Below, piece after piece: positions 25,547 through 35,204 of a stretch of DNA of 64,000 nucleotides. Source of the stretch: Methylohalobius sp964654415 (GTDB lineage: Bacteria; Pseudomonadota; Gammaproteobacteria; Methylococcales; Methylothermaceae); NCBI GenBank assembly GCA_964654415.1, contig CAZZIP010000005.1:1-64000 (forward strand), written 5' to 3'. The notes under the pieces were generated by a model. It had not been told where the DNA came from and did no database searches. It worked only from the letters and a program-made list of their open reading frames with translations. The position numbers and the translations under genes were made by a program. Numbering within the stretch: the first letter of the stretch is position 1; the number at the start of each line of letters is the position of its first letter.

Positions 25547-26302
25547 ATGAATCAAAATCAGTCAGAGACCACCCACTTCGGGTTTCGCCGGGTCCCAATA
25601 CGGGAAAAGGCGCGTTTGGTACAAGGTGTGTTCGATTCGGTCGCCGACCGCTATGACCTGATGAACGATTTGATGTCGTTTGGCATCCATCGGCTGTGGA
25701 AGCACCTTACGGTTCATCTGAGCCACGCGCGCTATGGCGAGCGGATATTGGATTTGGCCGGTGGGACCGGCGATCTGAGCTATCTGTTCCATTCCCGGGT
25801 GGGGGATAAGGGCGAAGTGATCCTAGCCGACATCAATGCCTCGATGCTCAGGCGTGGCCGCGACCGCCTCGTCGACGACGGGGTGATTTCTGGAGTCGGC
25901 TATGTCCAAGCGGACGCCCAGTCACTGCCGTTTGCGGACGATACCTTCGACTGCATCGCGATCGGTTTCGGGTTGCGCAACGTCACCGATAAGAACCAAG
26001 CCCTCAAGTCGATGTACCGAGTGCTCAAACCGGGTGGGCGCTTGCTGATCCTAGAATTTTCTAAACCTCGCGGGGAATGGTTCGGCAAACTCTACGATTT
26101 TTATTCCTTCAAGATATTGCCGCTGATGGGCAAGCTGGTAACTGGAGACGCCGACAGTTACCGGTATCTAGCCGAATCCATCCGCATGCACCCGGATCAA
26201 GACGCCCTCAAGGGGATGATGGCACGGGCGGGTTTCGAGCGAATCGAATATTTCAACCTAACCTCAGGCGTGGTCGCCATCCACCGCGGCTATAAGCTTT
26301 AG
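25547..26302 (+). CDS. ubiE: Ubiquinone/menaquinone C-methyltransferase UbiE
   Basis: 251 residues, SAM-dependent. It methylates the ring carbon of demethylated quinol intermediates. Marks: VFDSVADRYDLMNDLMSFG, the SAM loop ILDLAGGTGDLS, and the UbiE signature FGLRNVTDKNQALKSMYRVL with the following GGRLLILEFSKP. First of ubiE-ubiJ-ubiB, the usual gammaproteobacterial order. ubiJ begins at the nucleotide after its stop. Confidence 0.95.
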   Translation: MNQNQSETTHFGFRRVPIREKARLVQGVFDSVADRYDLMNDLMSFGIHRLWKHLTVHLSHARYGERILDLAGGTGDLSYLFHSRVGDKGEVILADINASMLRRGRDRLVDDGVISGVGYVQADAQSLPFADDTFDCIAIGFGLRNVTDKNQALKSMYRVLKPGGRLLILEFSKPRGEWFGKLYDFYSFKILPLMGKLVTGDADSYRYLAESIRMHPDQDALKGMMARAGFERIEYFNLTSGVVAIHRGYKL

Positions 26303-26920
26303 ATGTTGGCGCAAGCAGCTTTTTCCGAGGCCTTTGCGGCGACTTTGACCAGGGTGCTTGCGCTAGACCCGGACCATGCACGCCTACTCAAACCCCTGGC
26401 CGGCAAGATCGTTGCGATCGAGTTGACCCCTTTTGACCAGCGCATCACCTTGAGCTTTACCTTGGATACCGTGTTTGTGCTGCCCGATTTCCCAGGTAAG
26501 GTCGATCTCACCTTAAAGGGTTCACCGCTCGCGTTTGCTCGCCTGGCATCCAGTCCCCGCTTTCAGAGTCGGTTGTTTCAAGGCGAAATCCAGGTAACTG
26601 GGGACGTGCACGTAGCCCGCCGCCTCCAGATTTTGCTTCAGCGCTTGAATTGGACTTTCGAGTCCTGGCTGGCCGATGTGGCCGGTGAGCGGCTCGCCCA
26701 CCTGGTAGCAGCATCGATCCGGGCGGCGGCTGCCTGGCATCGCCACACCTTGAAGACTTTTCAGTTGAATTTAGCCGAGTTTCTGCAAGAGGAAACCCGC
26801 GCGTTGCCCGCGCCCATGGAAGCCGAAGAGCTGTACCGGAAGATTGGCCAACTCCGCGATGATGTGGCGCGCCTTGAGGCGAGGGTGCGACGCCTTAAGG
26901 CAAGCGTTGATGTGACCTAA
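26303..26920 (+). CDS. ubiJ: Ubiquinone biosynthesis accessory factor UbiJ
   Basis: 205 residues with an N-terminal SCP2-like lipid-binding domain and a C-terminal coiled coil (LYRKIGQLRDDVARLEARVR). UbiJ, with UbiK, scaffolds the soluble complex of ubiquinone hydroxylases and methylases and binds the isoprenoid intermediates. Sequence conservation in this family is low; the call rests on length, the domain pair and its place between ubiE and ubiB. ATG at 26303 directly after the ubiE stop. Confidence 0.85.
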   Translation: MLAQAAFSEAFAATLTRVLALDPDHARLLKPLAGKIVAIELTPFDQRITLSFTLDTVFVLPDFPGKVDLTLKGSPLAFARLASSPRFQSRLFQGEIQVTGDVHVARRLQILLQRLNWTFESWLADVAGERLAHLVAASIRAAAAWHRHTLKTFQLNLAEFLQEETRALPAPMEAEELYRKIGQLRDDVARLEARVRRLKASVDVT

Positions 26921-26932
26921 AGGATCAGGGTG

Positions 26933-28576
26933 ATGCGGCTCAGACTGTTGCTGCGTCTGGTCCACATCCAGCGGGTTCTGCTGCGCCACGGTCTGGATGA
27001 ATGGGTGTTTAAGCTGCCGTGGCTTAAGCCGGTGAGGTGGTTGCGCTGGATGTTTCCCACTGCCTGGCGCAACCGTCAACCGGTCTCGCGCGGGCGGCGC
27101 ATTCGCTGGGCGCTCGAGGAACTTGGGCCGATCTATGTCAAGTTTGGTCAGGCGCTGTCTACTCGCCCTGACCTGCTGCCCGACGACATTGCCGAGGAAC
27201 TCGCTAAGCTCCAGGACCAGGTGCCGCCTTTTCCGGGAGAAGAGGCGGTGAGGATCATCGAGGCTGAACTGGGCGCGAAGGTAAGTTCGGTATTTTCCGA
27301 ATTTGATTTGATTCCCCTGGCTTCGGCATCCATTGCCCAGGTCCATGCAGCACGCTTGATGAGCGGCGAAGAGGTGGTGGTGAAAGTCCTGCGTCCTAAG
27401 GTCCGCGCCCAGGTCCAAAAGGACATCGAACTTTTGACCGCGTTTGCCCGCCTTCTCGTGCGCTTTGTTCCCGAGGCCAGGCGCTTGCGACCCACGGAAG
27501 TAGTGGCCGAATTCGAAAAAACCATTCTGGACGAGCTTGACCTGGTGCGCGAAGCTGCCAATGCAGCCGAGCTCAGGCGCCACTTTGAAGACTCAGAATT
27601 GCTGTACGTGCCCAAAGTGTATTGGGACTGGACCCGCCCCAGGGTATTGGTCCTAGAACGCATCCACGGTATTCCGGTCGCAGACCGGGCAGCGCTGACA
27701 CAGGCAGGAGTCGATTTGAAACTGCTCGCCGAACGCGGGGTAGAAATCTTCTTCACCCAAGTGTTCCGCGACAATTTCTTTCACGCCGACATGCACCCGG
27801 GCAACATTTTCGTCGATCCCCAAAGTAAGGCCAGGTATCTGGCGGTGGATTTCGGCATCGTCGCCAGCCTCTCGGAGGCCGATCAGTATTATCTGGCGGC
27901 CAACCTGCTGGCATTCTTCAACCGCGACTATCGCAAGGTGGCGCAGATGCATGTGGAATCCGGATGGGTCTCGCCAGATACTCGGGTGTATGAGTTCGAA
28001 TCTGCGATCCGGGCGGTGTGCGAGCCGATCTTCGCCAAACCCCTGGGGGAAATTTCCTATGGCCGGCTGCTGCTGCGCCTGTTTCAGACCGCGCGCCGGT
28101 TTCGGATGGAGGTTCAGCCCCAGTTGGTGCTGTTACAAAAGACCCTGCTTCAGATCGAGGGGCTAGGACGCCAACTCTATCCAGAGCTAGACTTGTGGCA
28201 GACTGCCAAACCGTTTTTAGAACACTGGTTTCGCCAGCGAATGCATCCCAAAACCCTTTTGGTGCGCGCCACAGCCCAATTGCCCGCCTTGGCTGAGCAT
28301 TTGCCTGAGGTGCCGGTGTGGGCGATTAGATTGCTGCATCAGGCCCAGCAGGGGAAGCTGGGGGGCGAGCGGCAGTCGAAAGAGCTATCTGAGCTCAAGG
28401 CTCAGATTGCGTGTAATCAGCGTCGGACGGTTGCGGCGATCTTGGGGTCGGCGCTTTTGATTTCAGCCAGCCTCATGGGCGGGCAGGGACTTCTGACCCC
28501 TCTGGCCTGGGGCACGATGGCATGGCTGGGTGGAATTTGGATGGCGTGGGCCTGGTGGGGGAAAGGCTCAAGCTAG
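26933..28576 (+). CDS. ubiB: Ubiquinone biosynthesis ATPase UbiB
   Basis: 547 residues, atypical protein-kinase-like (ADCK/COQ8) ATPase of the inner membrane needed for ubiquinone assembly. Family marks: the inhibitory KxGQ motif in YVKFGQALSTRPDLLP, the Ala-rich loop SIAQVHAARL, the catalytic HADMHPGNIFV and the metal-binding AVDFGIVAS. Two hydrophobic helices at the C terminus (AAILGSALLISASLM and TMAWLGGIWMAWAWW) anchor it. The ATG at 26933 is preferred to the GTG just before it; AGGATCAGGG upstream is the ribosome site. Confidence 0.94.
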   Translation: MRLRLLLRLVHIQRVLLRHGLDEWVFKLPWLKPVRWLRWMFPTAWRNRQPVSRGRRIRWALEELGPIYVKFGQALSTRPDLLPDDIAEELAKLQDQVPPFPGEEAVRIIEAELGAKVSSVFSEFDLIPLASASIAQVHAARLMSGEEVVVKVLRPKVRAQVQKDIELLTAFARLLVRFVPEARRLRPTEVVAEFEKTILDELDLVREAANAAELRRHFEDSELLYVPKVYWDWTRPRVLVLERIHGIPVADRAALTQAGVDLKLLAERGVEIFFTQVFRDNFFHADMHPGNIFVDPQSKARYLAVDFGIVASLSEADQYYLAANLLAFFNRDYRKVAQMHVESGWVSPDTRVYEFESAIRAVCEPIFAKPLGEISYGRLLLRLFQTARRFRMEVQPQLVLLQKTLLQIEGLGRQLYPELDLWQTAKPFLEHWFRQRMHPKTLLVRATAQLPALAEHLPEVPVWAIRLLHQAQQGKLGGERQSKELSELKAQIACNQRRTVAAILGSALLISASLMGGQGLLTPLAWGTMAWLGGIWMAWAWWGKGSS

Positions 28577-28594
28577 CAGAAGTGCTGCGCAACC

Positions 28595-28622
28595 ACCGCT
28601 TCGTCAGCGGTCAAGCGTTTTC
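28595..28622 (+). terminator. Weak terminator-like hairpin after ubiB
   Basis: ACCGCT-TCGTC-AGCGGT (28595-28611) followed by CAAGCGTTTTCTT. The stem is only 6 bp and the T-run is displaced by several bases, so it is a weak candidate for the end of the hslVU-ubi message. Confidence 0.3.
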
Positions 28623-28645
28623 TTAACTTGTCTTTCCCGGGCCTT

Positions 28646-29950
28646 TCAAAACCGAAAGGCAATCAATCCAAGCACCATGTTCCAATTTTCCTGGTTCTTA
28701 TTTGGATTTGGATTGTCTTTAAATGGGAGCCACGCAGTCCCGTCGATATTATGATATTCCGCGCTAACCATCCAGCTTGGCGTGATTTCCCAGCGCAATC
28801 CGATCATCCAATCTTTGGCAAAGGCTGCGTGTCTTGGCCTGAAGGGTTCAAGTCCCAGCTTTTTGCCATGCCGATCGGTCCTGTCCACGAAATACACGTC
28901 ATAGCGTGCGACTGCTTGGAGCCGATCGTGAATCCGAAATTGGCCTTGAATATACCAGCTCTCGGAAGCAAGCGATCTGTCGAAGTCAGGGCCGAAATGC
29001 TTTACGGCATTGAATTGGATCATATATTCTCCAGTCAAGGAGATTTTTTCTCCATTGTATTGGGCGGAGAACAAAAGCGGGCGAGAACTAATGATTCCTG
29101 TTTCAAACGGATTTTCAGCCAACAATACAACGGGGTCATTGCTTCCTGTGTTGTATTCCAATTGGGCATCCGCATAGCTAAGTGCTAGGATCAATTCGCC
29201 GGCGTTATATTCGTAGCGCAGCTGACCTAAATACATCGGACGATTGGCCTGTATCTGACCAGGAGCATTAAAACCGAAGATCGAAGCCTCGATTTCGCTA
29301 TTTGGGTTATGGGGCATTCCAATGTTAATAGCGAGCGAAAGGTCTCCCCAAGGGGCGTAATTTTCTATAAATATTTGACCACCATCGGAAGAGCGAAACA
29401 GAGCCCGGCTGCGGTCAAAGTAGATTCCTTGTGGCAACAGAATCGATGGGCGGGTGAAAGCGACATCGCGGGTTTCGTTGTAGAGCCCGAATGGATTTTT
29501 TATTCTGCCTCCTCGAAGATGGAAGGCGTAATTCTCTTCAGTCAGCACAGTCAGATCAGCAAGAGCGAAGTCTAACTGGACTCGATTCTCGACTTTCCCG
29601 GCGTGGCGGTATATCCCTTGGGCGGCCAAGTCCAACCACCGGGTAGCCGCTATCCTCAAATTTGCACCGAGCTCTGTGAAATTTGGACTGCCGGTTTCGC
29701 TGTGGCCAAAAAAATTGTTGCTCGATGTCCAACTATAGCCTTGCGAGAGAAATCCATGGACCTGAGTGGTTTCTTGCCACGACCACGCCAGGGATGCCCT
29801 AAAGAATAGGCACAAAACCAGTCCGAGAAGCCAGGTGATTGGAGTTGGCGCTAACCAGCATAAAGGCCTTAAAATCCTAGCCAAGCCTAGGGGGAAGAGA
29901 TGAGTCGAAACAAATCGGATACGGGAAAACACAGGATGACCTCTCCACAT
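28646..29950 (-). CDS. Outer-membrane beta-barrel porin-like protein
   Basis: Up to 434 residues. A hydrophobic export signal (WLLGLVLCLFFRASLA) is followed by a protein made of alternating strands rich in aromatic residues and Asn/Gly, ending in Phe (GLIAFRF), the usual C-terminal signal for assembly by the BAM complex. I do not recognise the family well; it resembles the uncharacterised barrels annotated as porin or TonB-less receptor in aquatic gammaproteobacteria. Translation from 29950 gives a long positively charged leader before the signal peptide; a TTG 15 codons downstream is an alternative start. It stands alone, divergent from tgt and convergent with ubiB. Confidence 0.6.
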   Translation of the reverse strand: MWRGHPVFSRIRFVSTHLFPLGLARILRPLCWLAPTPITWLLGLVLCLFFRASLAWSWQETTQVHGFLSQGYSWTSSNNFFGHSETGSPNFTELGANLRIAATRWLDLAAQGIYRHAGKVENRVQLDFALADLTVLTEENYAFHLRGGRIKNPFGLYNETRDVAFTRPSILLPQGIYFDRSRALFRSSDGGQIFIENYAPWGDLSLAINIGMPHNPNSEIEASIFGFNAPGQIQANRPMYLGQLRYEYNAGELILALSYADAQLEYNTGSNDPVVLLAENPFETGIISSRPLLFSAQYNGEKISLTGEYMIQFNAVKHFGPDFDRSLASESWYIQGQFRIHDRLQAVARYDVYFVDRTDRHGKKLGLEPFRPRHAAFAKDWMIGLRWEITPSWMVSAEYHNIDGTAWLPFKDNPNPNKNQENWNMVLGLIAFRF

Positions 29951-29988
29951 TATGCAAACTTGGATCTGTCAAGGGTTGTTTAGTGACA

Positions 29989-31104
29989 ATGCGATTTCAT
30001 TTGATAGCGACTGATGGACTGGCACGGCGCGGGAAGCTGCAGTTTGCCCGCGGGGTTGTGGAGACTCCTACCTTTATGGCCGTGGGTACCTATGGCGCCG
30101 TCAAGGCATTGTCTCCGGATGAGGTAAAGGCGAGCGGCGCCGGCATTATCCTCGGCAACACTTTTCATCTGATGCTCCGTCCGGGGGTTGAGATCATTCG
30201 TGCGCATGGTGGGTTGCACGAATTCATCCATTGGGATGGGCCGATTTTGACCGATTCTGGAGGGTTTCAAGTGTTTAGCCTCGGGAAGTTGTGCAAGATT
30301 ACCGAAGAAGGCGTCTATTTTCGCTCTCCCATCAATGGTGATTTGATCTTCATGGGGCCGGAGGAGTCTATCGCTGTTCAAAGGGACCTGGGTTCGGACA
30401 TCGTTATGGTTTTCGATGAGTGTACCCCCTATCCGGCAACTTTTGAACAGGCCAAAATTTCCATGGAACTATCGCTTCGCTGGGCAAGGCGCTGCCGGAT
30501 GGCTCACGGTGACAATCCTGCCGCTTTGTTCGGAATTGTGCAGGGGGGAATATATGAGGAATTGCGTTGGCGCTCCCTTGAAGGGTTGCTCGCTGTCGGC
30601 TTTGATGGTTTTGCAATCGGAGGTCTGTCCGTGGGGGAGCCAAAGGAGGATCGTTACCGAATATTGGATGCTTTGTTGCCGCAGATGCCTGCCGACAAGC
30701 CCCGTTATCTGATGGGGGTCGGCACTCCGGAAGACATTGTGGAGGCTGTGCGCCGGGGTGTGGATATGTTCGATTGCGTCATGCCCACGCGCAATGCCCG
30801 AAATGGATATTTGTTCACCCGCTTTGGTGTGGTCAAGATCCGCAACAGCCGGTACCGGACGGATACCCGCCCGCTCGATGAAGCATGCGGATGCTACACT
30901 TGCCGCAATTTTACCCGAGCTTACTTGCACCATCTGGATCGGTGTGGAGAAATCCTGGGGGCACGCTTGAACACTATCCACAATCTTTATTATTATCAGA
31001 AGCTTATGGCCAAATTGCGCGGTGCTATCGCGGCGCGTCAGCTGGAAAGCTTCGTCGATAATTTTTATCGCGAGCGCGGCAAAGTGGCACCGTTTGTGGC
31101 ATAA
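29989..31104 (+). CDS. tgt: Queuine tRNA-ribosyltransferase
   Basis: 371 residues. Tgt exchanges guanine-34 of GUN anticodon tRNAs for preQ1. Seen: MRFHLIATDGLARRG, the catalytic ILTDSGGFQVFSL, FDECTPYP, GIVQGGIYEELR, GGLSVGEPK, the nucleophile region FDCVMPTRNARNG and the zinc site with CGCYTC, a further Cys in HLDRCGEIL and the His of NTIHN. The ATG at 29989 fits the family N terminus better than the GTG at 29983. It heads tgt-yajC-secD-secF; queA, often adjacent, is not here. Confidence 0.95.
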   Translation: MRFHLIATDGLARRGKLQFARGVVETPTFMAVGTYGAVKALSPDEVKASGAGIILGNTFHLMLRPGVEIIRAHGGLHEFIHWDGPILTDSGGFQVFSLGKLCKITEEGVYFRSPINGDLIFMGPEESIAVQRDLGSDIVMVFDECTPYPATFEQAKISMELSLRWARRCRMAHGDNPAALFGIVQGGIYEELRWRSLEGLLAVGFDGFAIGGLSVGEPKEDRYRILDALLPQMPADKPRYLMGVGTPEDIVEAVRRGVDMFDCVMPTRNARNGYLFTRFGVVKIRNSRYRTDTRPLDEACGCYTCRNFTRAYLHHLDRCGEILGARLNTIHNLYYYQKLMAKLRGAIAARQLESFVDNFYRERGKVAPFVA

Positions 31105-31136
31105 TTCTGCTTTTTAATTCGTCAGGTTTGGAGCTT

Positions 31137-31499
31137 ATGGGATTTTTTATTGCCGATGCATTGGCGCAGGCTGCGCCCCAGGCTCAGCAGCAGCCGGGTT
31201 GGGCGGGGTTGATTCTGCCCCTTGCGATCTTTGCGTTTTTTTATTTCCTGTTCATCTGGCCCCAGCAGCGCCGCGCCAAGGAACACAAAAAAATGGTGGC
31301 ATCTCTCGGCAAAGGGACAGAAGTGGTCACGAATGGGGGTATCCTGGGCCGGGTCGTCGATTTGGATGAGAATTTTGCGGTACTTGAAGTCTCAGAAGGG
31401 GTCTACATTCAGGTGCAGCGTAATGCCATCGCCAGCGTCTTGCCGAAGGGGACGTTCAAGGCAGTCAGGAAGAAGATCGCCCAGGCAGAAAAGCAGTAA
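31137..31499 (+). CDS. yajC: Sec translocon accessory protein YajC
   Basis: 120 residues, one membrane helix (GLILPLAIFAFFYFLFIWP), then the cytosolic QQRRAKEHKKMVASLGKG and VVTNGGILGRV of the YajC family. It associates with SecDF and SecYEG. The start at 31137 (MGFFIADALAQ) matches relatives; a TTG at 31128 is the alternative. It precedes secD by 11 nt. Confidence 0.93.
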   Translation: MGFFIADALAQAAPQAQQQPGWAGLILPLAIFAFFYFLFIWPQQRRAKEHKKMVASLGKGTEVVTNGGILGRVVDLDENFAVLEVSEGVYIQVQRNAIASVLPKGTFKAVRKKIAQAEKQ

Positions 31500-31510
31500 A
31501 AGGGACAGTC

Positions 31511-33361
31511 ATGCAGAATCGTTTCCCGCTCTGGAAAAACGTGCTGATCGTTCTCGTATTGGTACTCGGGCTTCTTTACGCACTGCCCAATCTATTTGGC
31601 GAGGACCCTGCGGTGCAGATTTCATCCCAACGCAGTGCTGGAGTGGATGAGAGCCTGAAAATTAAAGTAGAAAAAATCGTCAACGAGACCGGCTTGGTCC
31701 CCAAGCGGATCGAGACCCAGGAAGGTAAGTTACTGCTGCGCTTCGATACCACAGAAGCCCAGCTAAAAGCCGCAGACGTGTTGCGGGAAGCCTTAGGGGG
31801 AGACTACGTAGTAGCGCTCAATCTTGCACCGGTTACCCCAAAGTGGTTGCAAGCGATCGGGGGAAAGCCCATGTATCTGGGCTTGGATTTGCGCGGTGGT
31901 GTGCACTTTCTTCTGCGCGTGGACATGGAAGCAGCCATCAATCAGGCTGTGGAACGCTATCTGAGCGATATCCGTACCGTTCTGCGCGAGGCCAAGATCC
32001 GTTATCTTGCCGTTGCCCGAGAGGGGGAGACGATCAAGATCAAGTTCGATGATCGCGAGGATTTGGTCCGGGCAGAATCCGAACTGAACCGAGCCTTTCG
32101 CCAATTGGTAGCGAGCAAAGACGAAGCCGAACTGGTTCTAAAGGCCCGCCTGTCGGATGCGGAAAAGCAAGAGATCAAACGCTTTGCTTTAAAACAAAAC
32201 CTGACTACCCTGCGCAACCGCGTTAACGAACTGGGAGTGGCCGAACCGGTGATCCAGCAACAAGGGGAGGACCGCATTGTAGTGCAGCTCCCTGGGGTCC
32301 AGGATACCGCCCGCGCCAAGGAGATCCTAGGGGCGACTGCAACCTTAGAATTTCGGCTAGTGGATGTCGAACACGATTTGGAATCAGCGCTCAAAGGACA
32401 TCCTCCCATCGGCGCCAAGCTCTATTATGACCGCAGCGGTAAGCCCGTGCTGCTCAAGCGGCAGGTCATCGTCTCGGGTGATCAGATCGTCGATGCTTCG
32501 TCTGGATTCGATCAGAGTTCTGGGACTCCCGCGGTCTTTGTGACCTTGGACAGCGTCGGGGCCAAGAAAATGGACCTGGTGACCAAAGAAAACATCGGCA
32601 AGCCGATGGCGGTGGTATTTATCGAAAACCGGGTCGAGACCAAGACAGTAGACGGTCAAATGGTGAGAACGCGCAAGCGGGTTGAGGAGGTGATCAACGT
32701 CGCCACCATCCGCGGGCGTTTTGGCAAGCGTTTCCAGATCACCGGCTTGGATTCCACCGAGGAAGCCCGTAACCTGGCTCTGTTGTTGCGCGCTGGAGCC
32801 TTGGCAGCGCCGATGGACATCATCGAGGAACGCACCGTAGGTCCGAGTCTCGGCCAAGAAAACATCCGACGCGGTTTCTTGGCATCTGTTTTGGGGTTCA
32901 GCTTGGTGTTGGGGTTTACCGCCTGGTACTACAAGGTTTTCGGACTGGTGGCGGATCTTGCACTGGCTTTGAACGTGGTCTTGTTGATCGCCTTGATGTC
33001 CATGTTGCAGGCAACTTTGACTTTGCCTGGAATCGCAGGAATTGTGCTGACGGTAGGAATGGCGGTGGACGCTAACGTGCTGATCAACGAGCGCATCAAG
33101 GAGGAATTGCGCAATGGTAACAGCCCGCAGGCCAGTATTTATGCTGGATATGAGCGCGCCTTTGCGACCATCCTAGATTCCAATATCACCACGTTGATCG
33201 CTGCCCTGGTGCTGTTTGGCCTAGGGAGCGGCCCGATCAAGGGGTTTGCAGTTACGCTTTCGTTGGGAATCTTAACTTCTATGTTCACGGCTATTTTGGT
33301 TACCCGCATGGTCATTAACTGGCTTTATGGAAGCCGCCGCGTCGCCCGTCTGTCTATCTAA
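31511..33361 (+). CDS. secD: Protein translocase subunit SecD
   Basis: 616 residues. One N-terminal helix (NVLIVLVLVLGLLYALPNL), a large periplasmic part with the P1 head and LDLRGGVHFLLRVDM, and five C-terminal membrane helices including LPGIAGIVLTVGMAVDANVL and the NERIKEEL segment. SecD with SecF uses the proton gradient to pull exported proteins through the Sec channel. secF begins 5 nt after the stop. Confidence 0.95.
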   Translation: MQNRFPLWKNVLIVLVLVLGLLYALPNLFGEDPAVQISSQRSAGVDESLKIKVEKIVNETGLVPKRIETQEGKLLLRFDTTEAQLKAADVLREALGGDYVVALNLAPVTPKWLQAIGGKPMYLGLDLRGGVHFLLRVDMEAAINQAVERYLSDIRTVLREAKIRYLAVAREGETIKIKFDDREDLVRAESELNRAFRQLVASKDEAELVLKARLSDAEKQEIKRFALKQNLTTLRNRVNELGVAEPVIQQQGEDRIVVQLPGVQDTARAKEILGATATLEFRLVDVEHDLESALKGHPPIGAKLYYDRSGKPVLLKRQVIVSGDQIVDASSGFDQSSGTPAVFVTLDSVGAKKMDLVTKENIGKPMAVVFIENRVETKTVDGQMVRTRKRVEEVINVATIRGRFGKRFQITGLDSTEEARNLALLLRAGALAAPMDIIEERTVGPSLGQENIRRGFLASVLGFSLVLGFTAWYYKVFGLVADLALALNVVLLIALMSMLQATLTLPGIAGIVLTVGMAVDANVLINERIKEELRNGNSPQASIYAGYERAFATILDSNITTLIAALVLFGLGSGPIKGFAVTLSLGILTSMFTAILVTRMVINWLYGSRRVARLSI

Positions 33362-33366
33362 TCAGG

Positions 33367-34305
33367 ATGAGCATGGCAAAATATCGCGCGTTTAATTTTG
33401 ATTTTATGGGCAAGCGGTATCTTGCGCTTGCTCTATCGGGAATTTTGAGCGTCTTGTCGCTTGTTTCATTGGTTGGGCAAGGTCTGAAATTAGGGTTGGA
33501 TTTCACCGGTGGGACTTTGGTGGAAGTGAGCTATTCGGCCCCGGTGGATCCCAACCAGATACGCACTTTATTGGTCCAGAATGGGTTTGAAAATGCCTTG
33601 GTTCAGCATTTCGGCACTGTTCACGAGGTCTTAATCCGCTTGCCTCCTGAGGCAGAGATGAGCAGCGCTGGGTTGAGCACCAAAATGATGACGGTTTTGC
33701 GTTCTGTGCCTGGCGCAGAACCTAGCCTGAGGCGGGTTGAGTTCGTCGGTCCCCAGGTCGGGGAAGATTTAGTCGAAAAAGGAGGGCTTGCCGTACTGTT
33801 CTCGCTGATCGGAATCTTGATCTATGTCGCTTGGCGATTCGAGTATCGGTTTGCCACAGGCGCTGTAATCGCCACTATCCACGACGTGCTGGTTACGGTT
33901 GGTTTTTTTTCCTTAACCCAATTGGAATTCGATTTAACCGTACTGGCGGCTGTGCTGACGATCATCGGTTATTCGCTCAATGATACGGTCGTGGTTTTCG
34001 ACCGTATCCGTGAAAACTTCCGCCGCATGAGGCGTGGAGAAGCCTTAGAAATCATCAACGCCTCGATTAACCAGACTTTGAGCCGCACGCTCCTGACTTC
34101 ATTAAGCACCCTTTTGGTCGTAATTGCCTTGGCTCTCTTGGGAGGAGAGACGATCCGTAACTTTTCTATTGCGCTGATCTTAGGAATTATCGTGGGGACG
34201 TATTCCTCCATTTATATTGCTAGTACTTTATTGCTGCTCCTTAAAATCAAACGAGAACACCTGCTCCTGCCGGAGAAAGAGGCAATAGACGTAGAACGGC
34301 TATAA
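33367..34305 (+). CDS. secF: Protein translocase subunit SecF
   Basis: 312 residues. N-terminal helix, LGLDFTGGTLVEV at the start of the periplasmic domain, then five helices with TIIGYSLNDTVVVFDRIREN carrying the conserved Asp used in proton transfer. Partner of SecD. Starts at either 33367 or 33373 (ATG AGC ATG); AGGA at 33364-33367 is better placed for the second. Its stop is 2 bp from the end of suhB on the other strand, leaving no room for a terminator. Confidence 0.95.
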   Translation: MSMAKYRAFNFDFMGKRYLALALSGILSVLSLVSLVGQGLKLGLDFTGGTLVEVSYSAPVDPNQIRTLLVQNGFENALVQHFGTVHEVLIRLPPEAEMSSAGLSTKMMTVLRSVPGAEPSLRRVEFVGPQVGEDLVEKGGLAVLFSLIGILIYVAWRFEYRFATGAVIATIHDVLVTVGFFSLTQLEFDLTVLAAVLTIIGYSLNDTVVVFDRIRENFRRMRRGEALEIINASINQTLSRTLLTSLSTLLVVIALALLGGETIRNFSIALILGIIVGTYSSIYIASTLLLLLKIKREHLLLPEKEAIDVERL

Positions 34306-34307
34306 GC

Positions 34308-35114
34308 TTAGCCGCGTAGGCTTTCTGTGAGGAAAGGCTCGATGATGCGGCAAATCGCCTGCTGTACTTTTGGGGTGCCAGCAACGATGTTGCCGGTCTC
34401 GAGGTAGCGGTCGCCACCGGTGAAATCGCTGACGATCCCACCCGCCTCCTGGATGAGTAAGGCGCCAGCGGCCATGTCCCAGGGTTTAAGGCCGATCTCC
34501 CAGAAGCCATCCAGCCGGCCGCAGGCGACATAGGCCAGGTCCAGGGACGCCGCCCCGGCTCGGCGGATGTCCGAGCAAACTCTAAACAAAGCCTGGAACA
34601 TGCCCAGATAAGCGGATAAGTGCTCTTGGTGTTTGAAAGGAAACCCGGTTCCCAATAAAGCTCCTTCCAAAGTGGACTGGCGGGAGACCCGAATCCGGCG
34701 GTTGTTGAGGGCAGCTCCCTGGCCGCGGCTGGCGGTGAACATCTCTTGGCGTAAGGGGTCATAGACCACCGCTTGTTCGAGTTGACCGCGGTGCATGAGG
34801 GCGATAGAGACGGCGAATTGGGGAAAGCCGTGCAGGAAATTAGTGGTACCATCCAGTGGGTCGATGATCCACAAGTACTCATCTCGTGCGGGTTTGCCAC
34901 GGCGCCCACCTTCCTCGCCCAGAAAGTGATGGTTTGGATAGGCTTTGCGCAGGATCTGGATAATTTCACGTTCTGCGGCGCGGTCCACCTCGCTGACGAA
35001 ATCGTTGCGGCCTTTGGTGTCTACGGATAGATAATCGATTCGCTCTAAGGAGCGCACGATCAAGTCACCGGCACGCCGGGCGGCGCGGGTGGCGATGTTG
35101 AGCATGGGATGCAT
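34308..35114 (-). CDS. suhB: Inositol-1-monophosphatase SuhB
   Basis: 268 residues from the ATG at 35114, matching the family start MHPMLNIATRAARRAG and the length of E. coli SuhB. The metal-binding motifs are LGEEGG and WIIDPLDGTTNF and KPWDMAAGALLIQEAGG. SuhB dephosphorylates inositol phosphates and in E. coli also acts in the rRNA antitermination complex. A TTG at 35138 would extend it by 8 residues without support. It is divergent from trmJ, the usual order in gammaproteobacteria. Confidence 0.93.
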   Translation of the reverse strand: MHPMLNIATRAARRAGDLIVRSLERIDYLSVDTKGRNDFVSEVDRAAEREIIQILRKAYPNHHFLGEEGGRRGKPARDEYLWIIDPLDGTTNFLHGFPQFAVSIALMHRGQLEQAVVYDPLRQEMFTASRGQGAALNNRRIRVSRQSTLEGALLGTGFPFKHQEHLSAYLGMFQALFRVCSDIRRAGAASLDLAYVACGRLDGFWEIGLKPWDMAAGALLIQEAGGIVSDFTGGDRYLETGNIVAGTPKVQQAICRIIEPFLTESLRG

Positions 35115-35204
35115 GGATGGAAGCAATTGGTTGTTCAAAGAAATTAGTATACCGTTTTATAGAATTCAGCGGCTCATCTGTTTCTCTGTAGTTAGGAAAA
35201 GCGT

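Noticed and set aside
26771..27583. Antisense open frame of 270 codons opposite ubiB
   Set aside because: Shadow of ubiB and ubiJ, His/Gln-rich with no domain.
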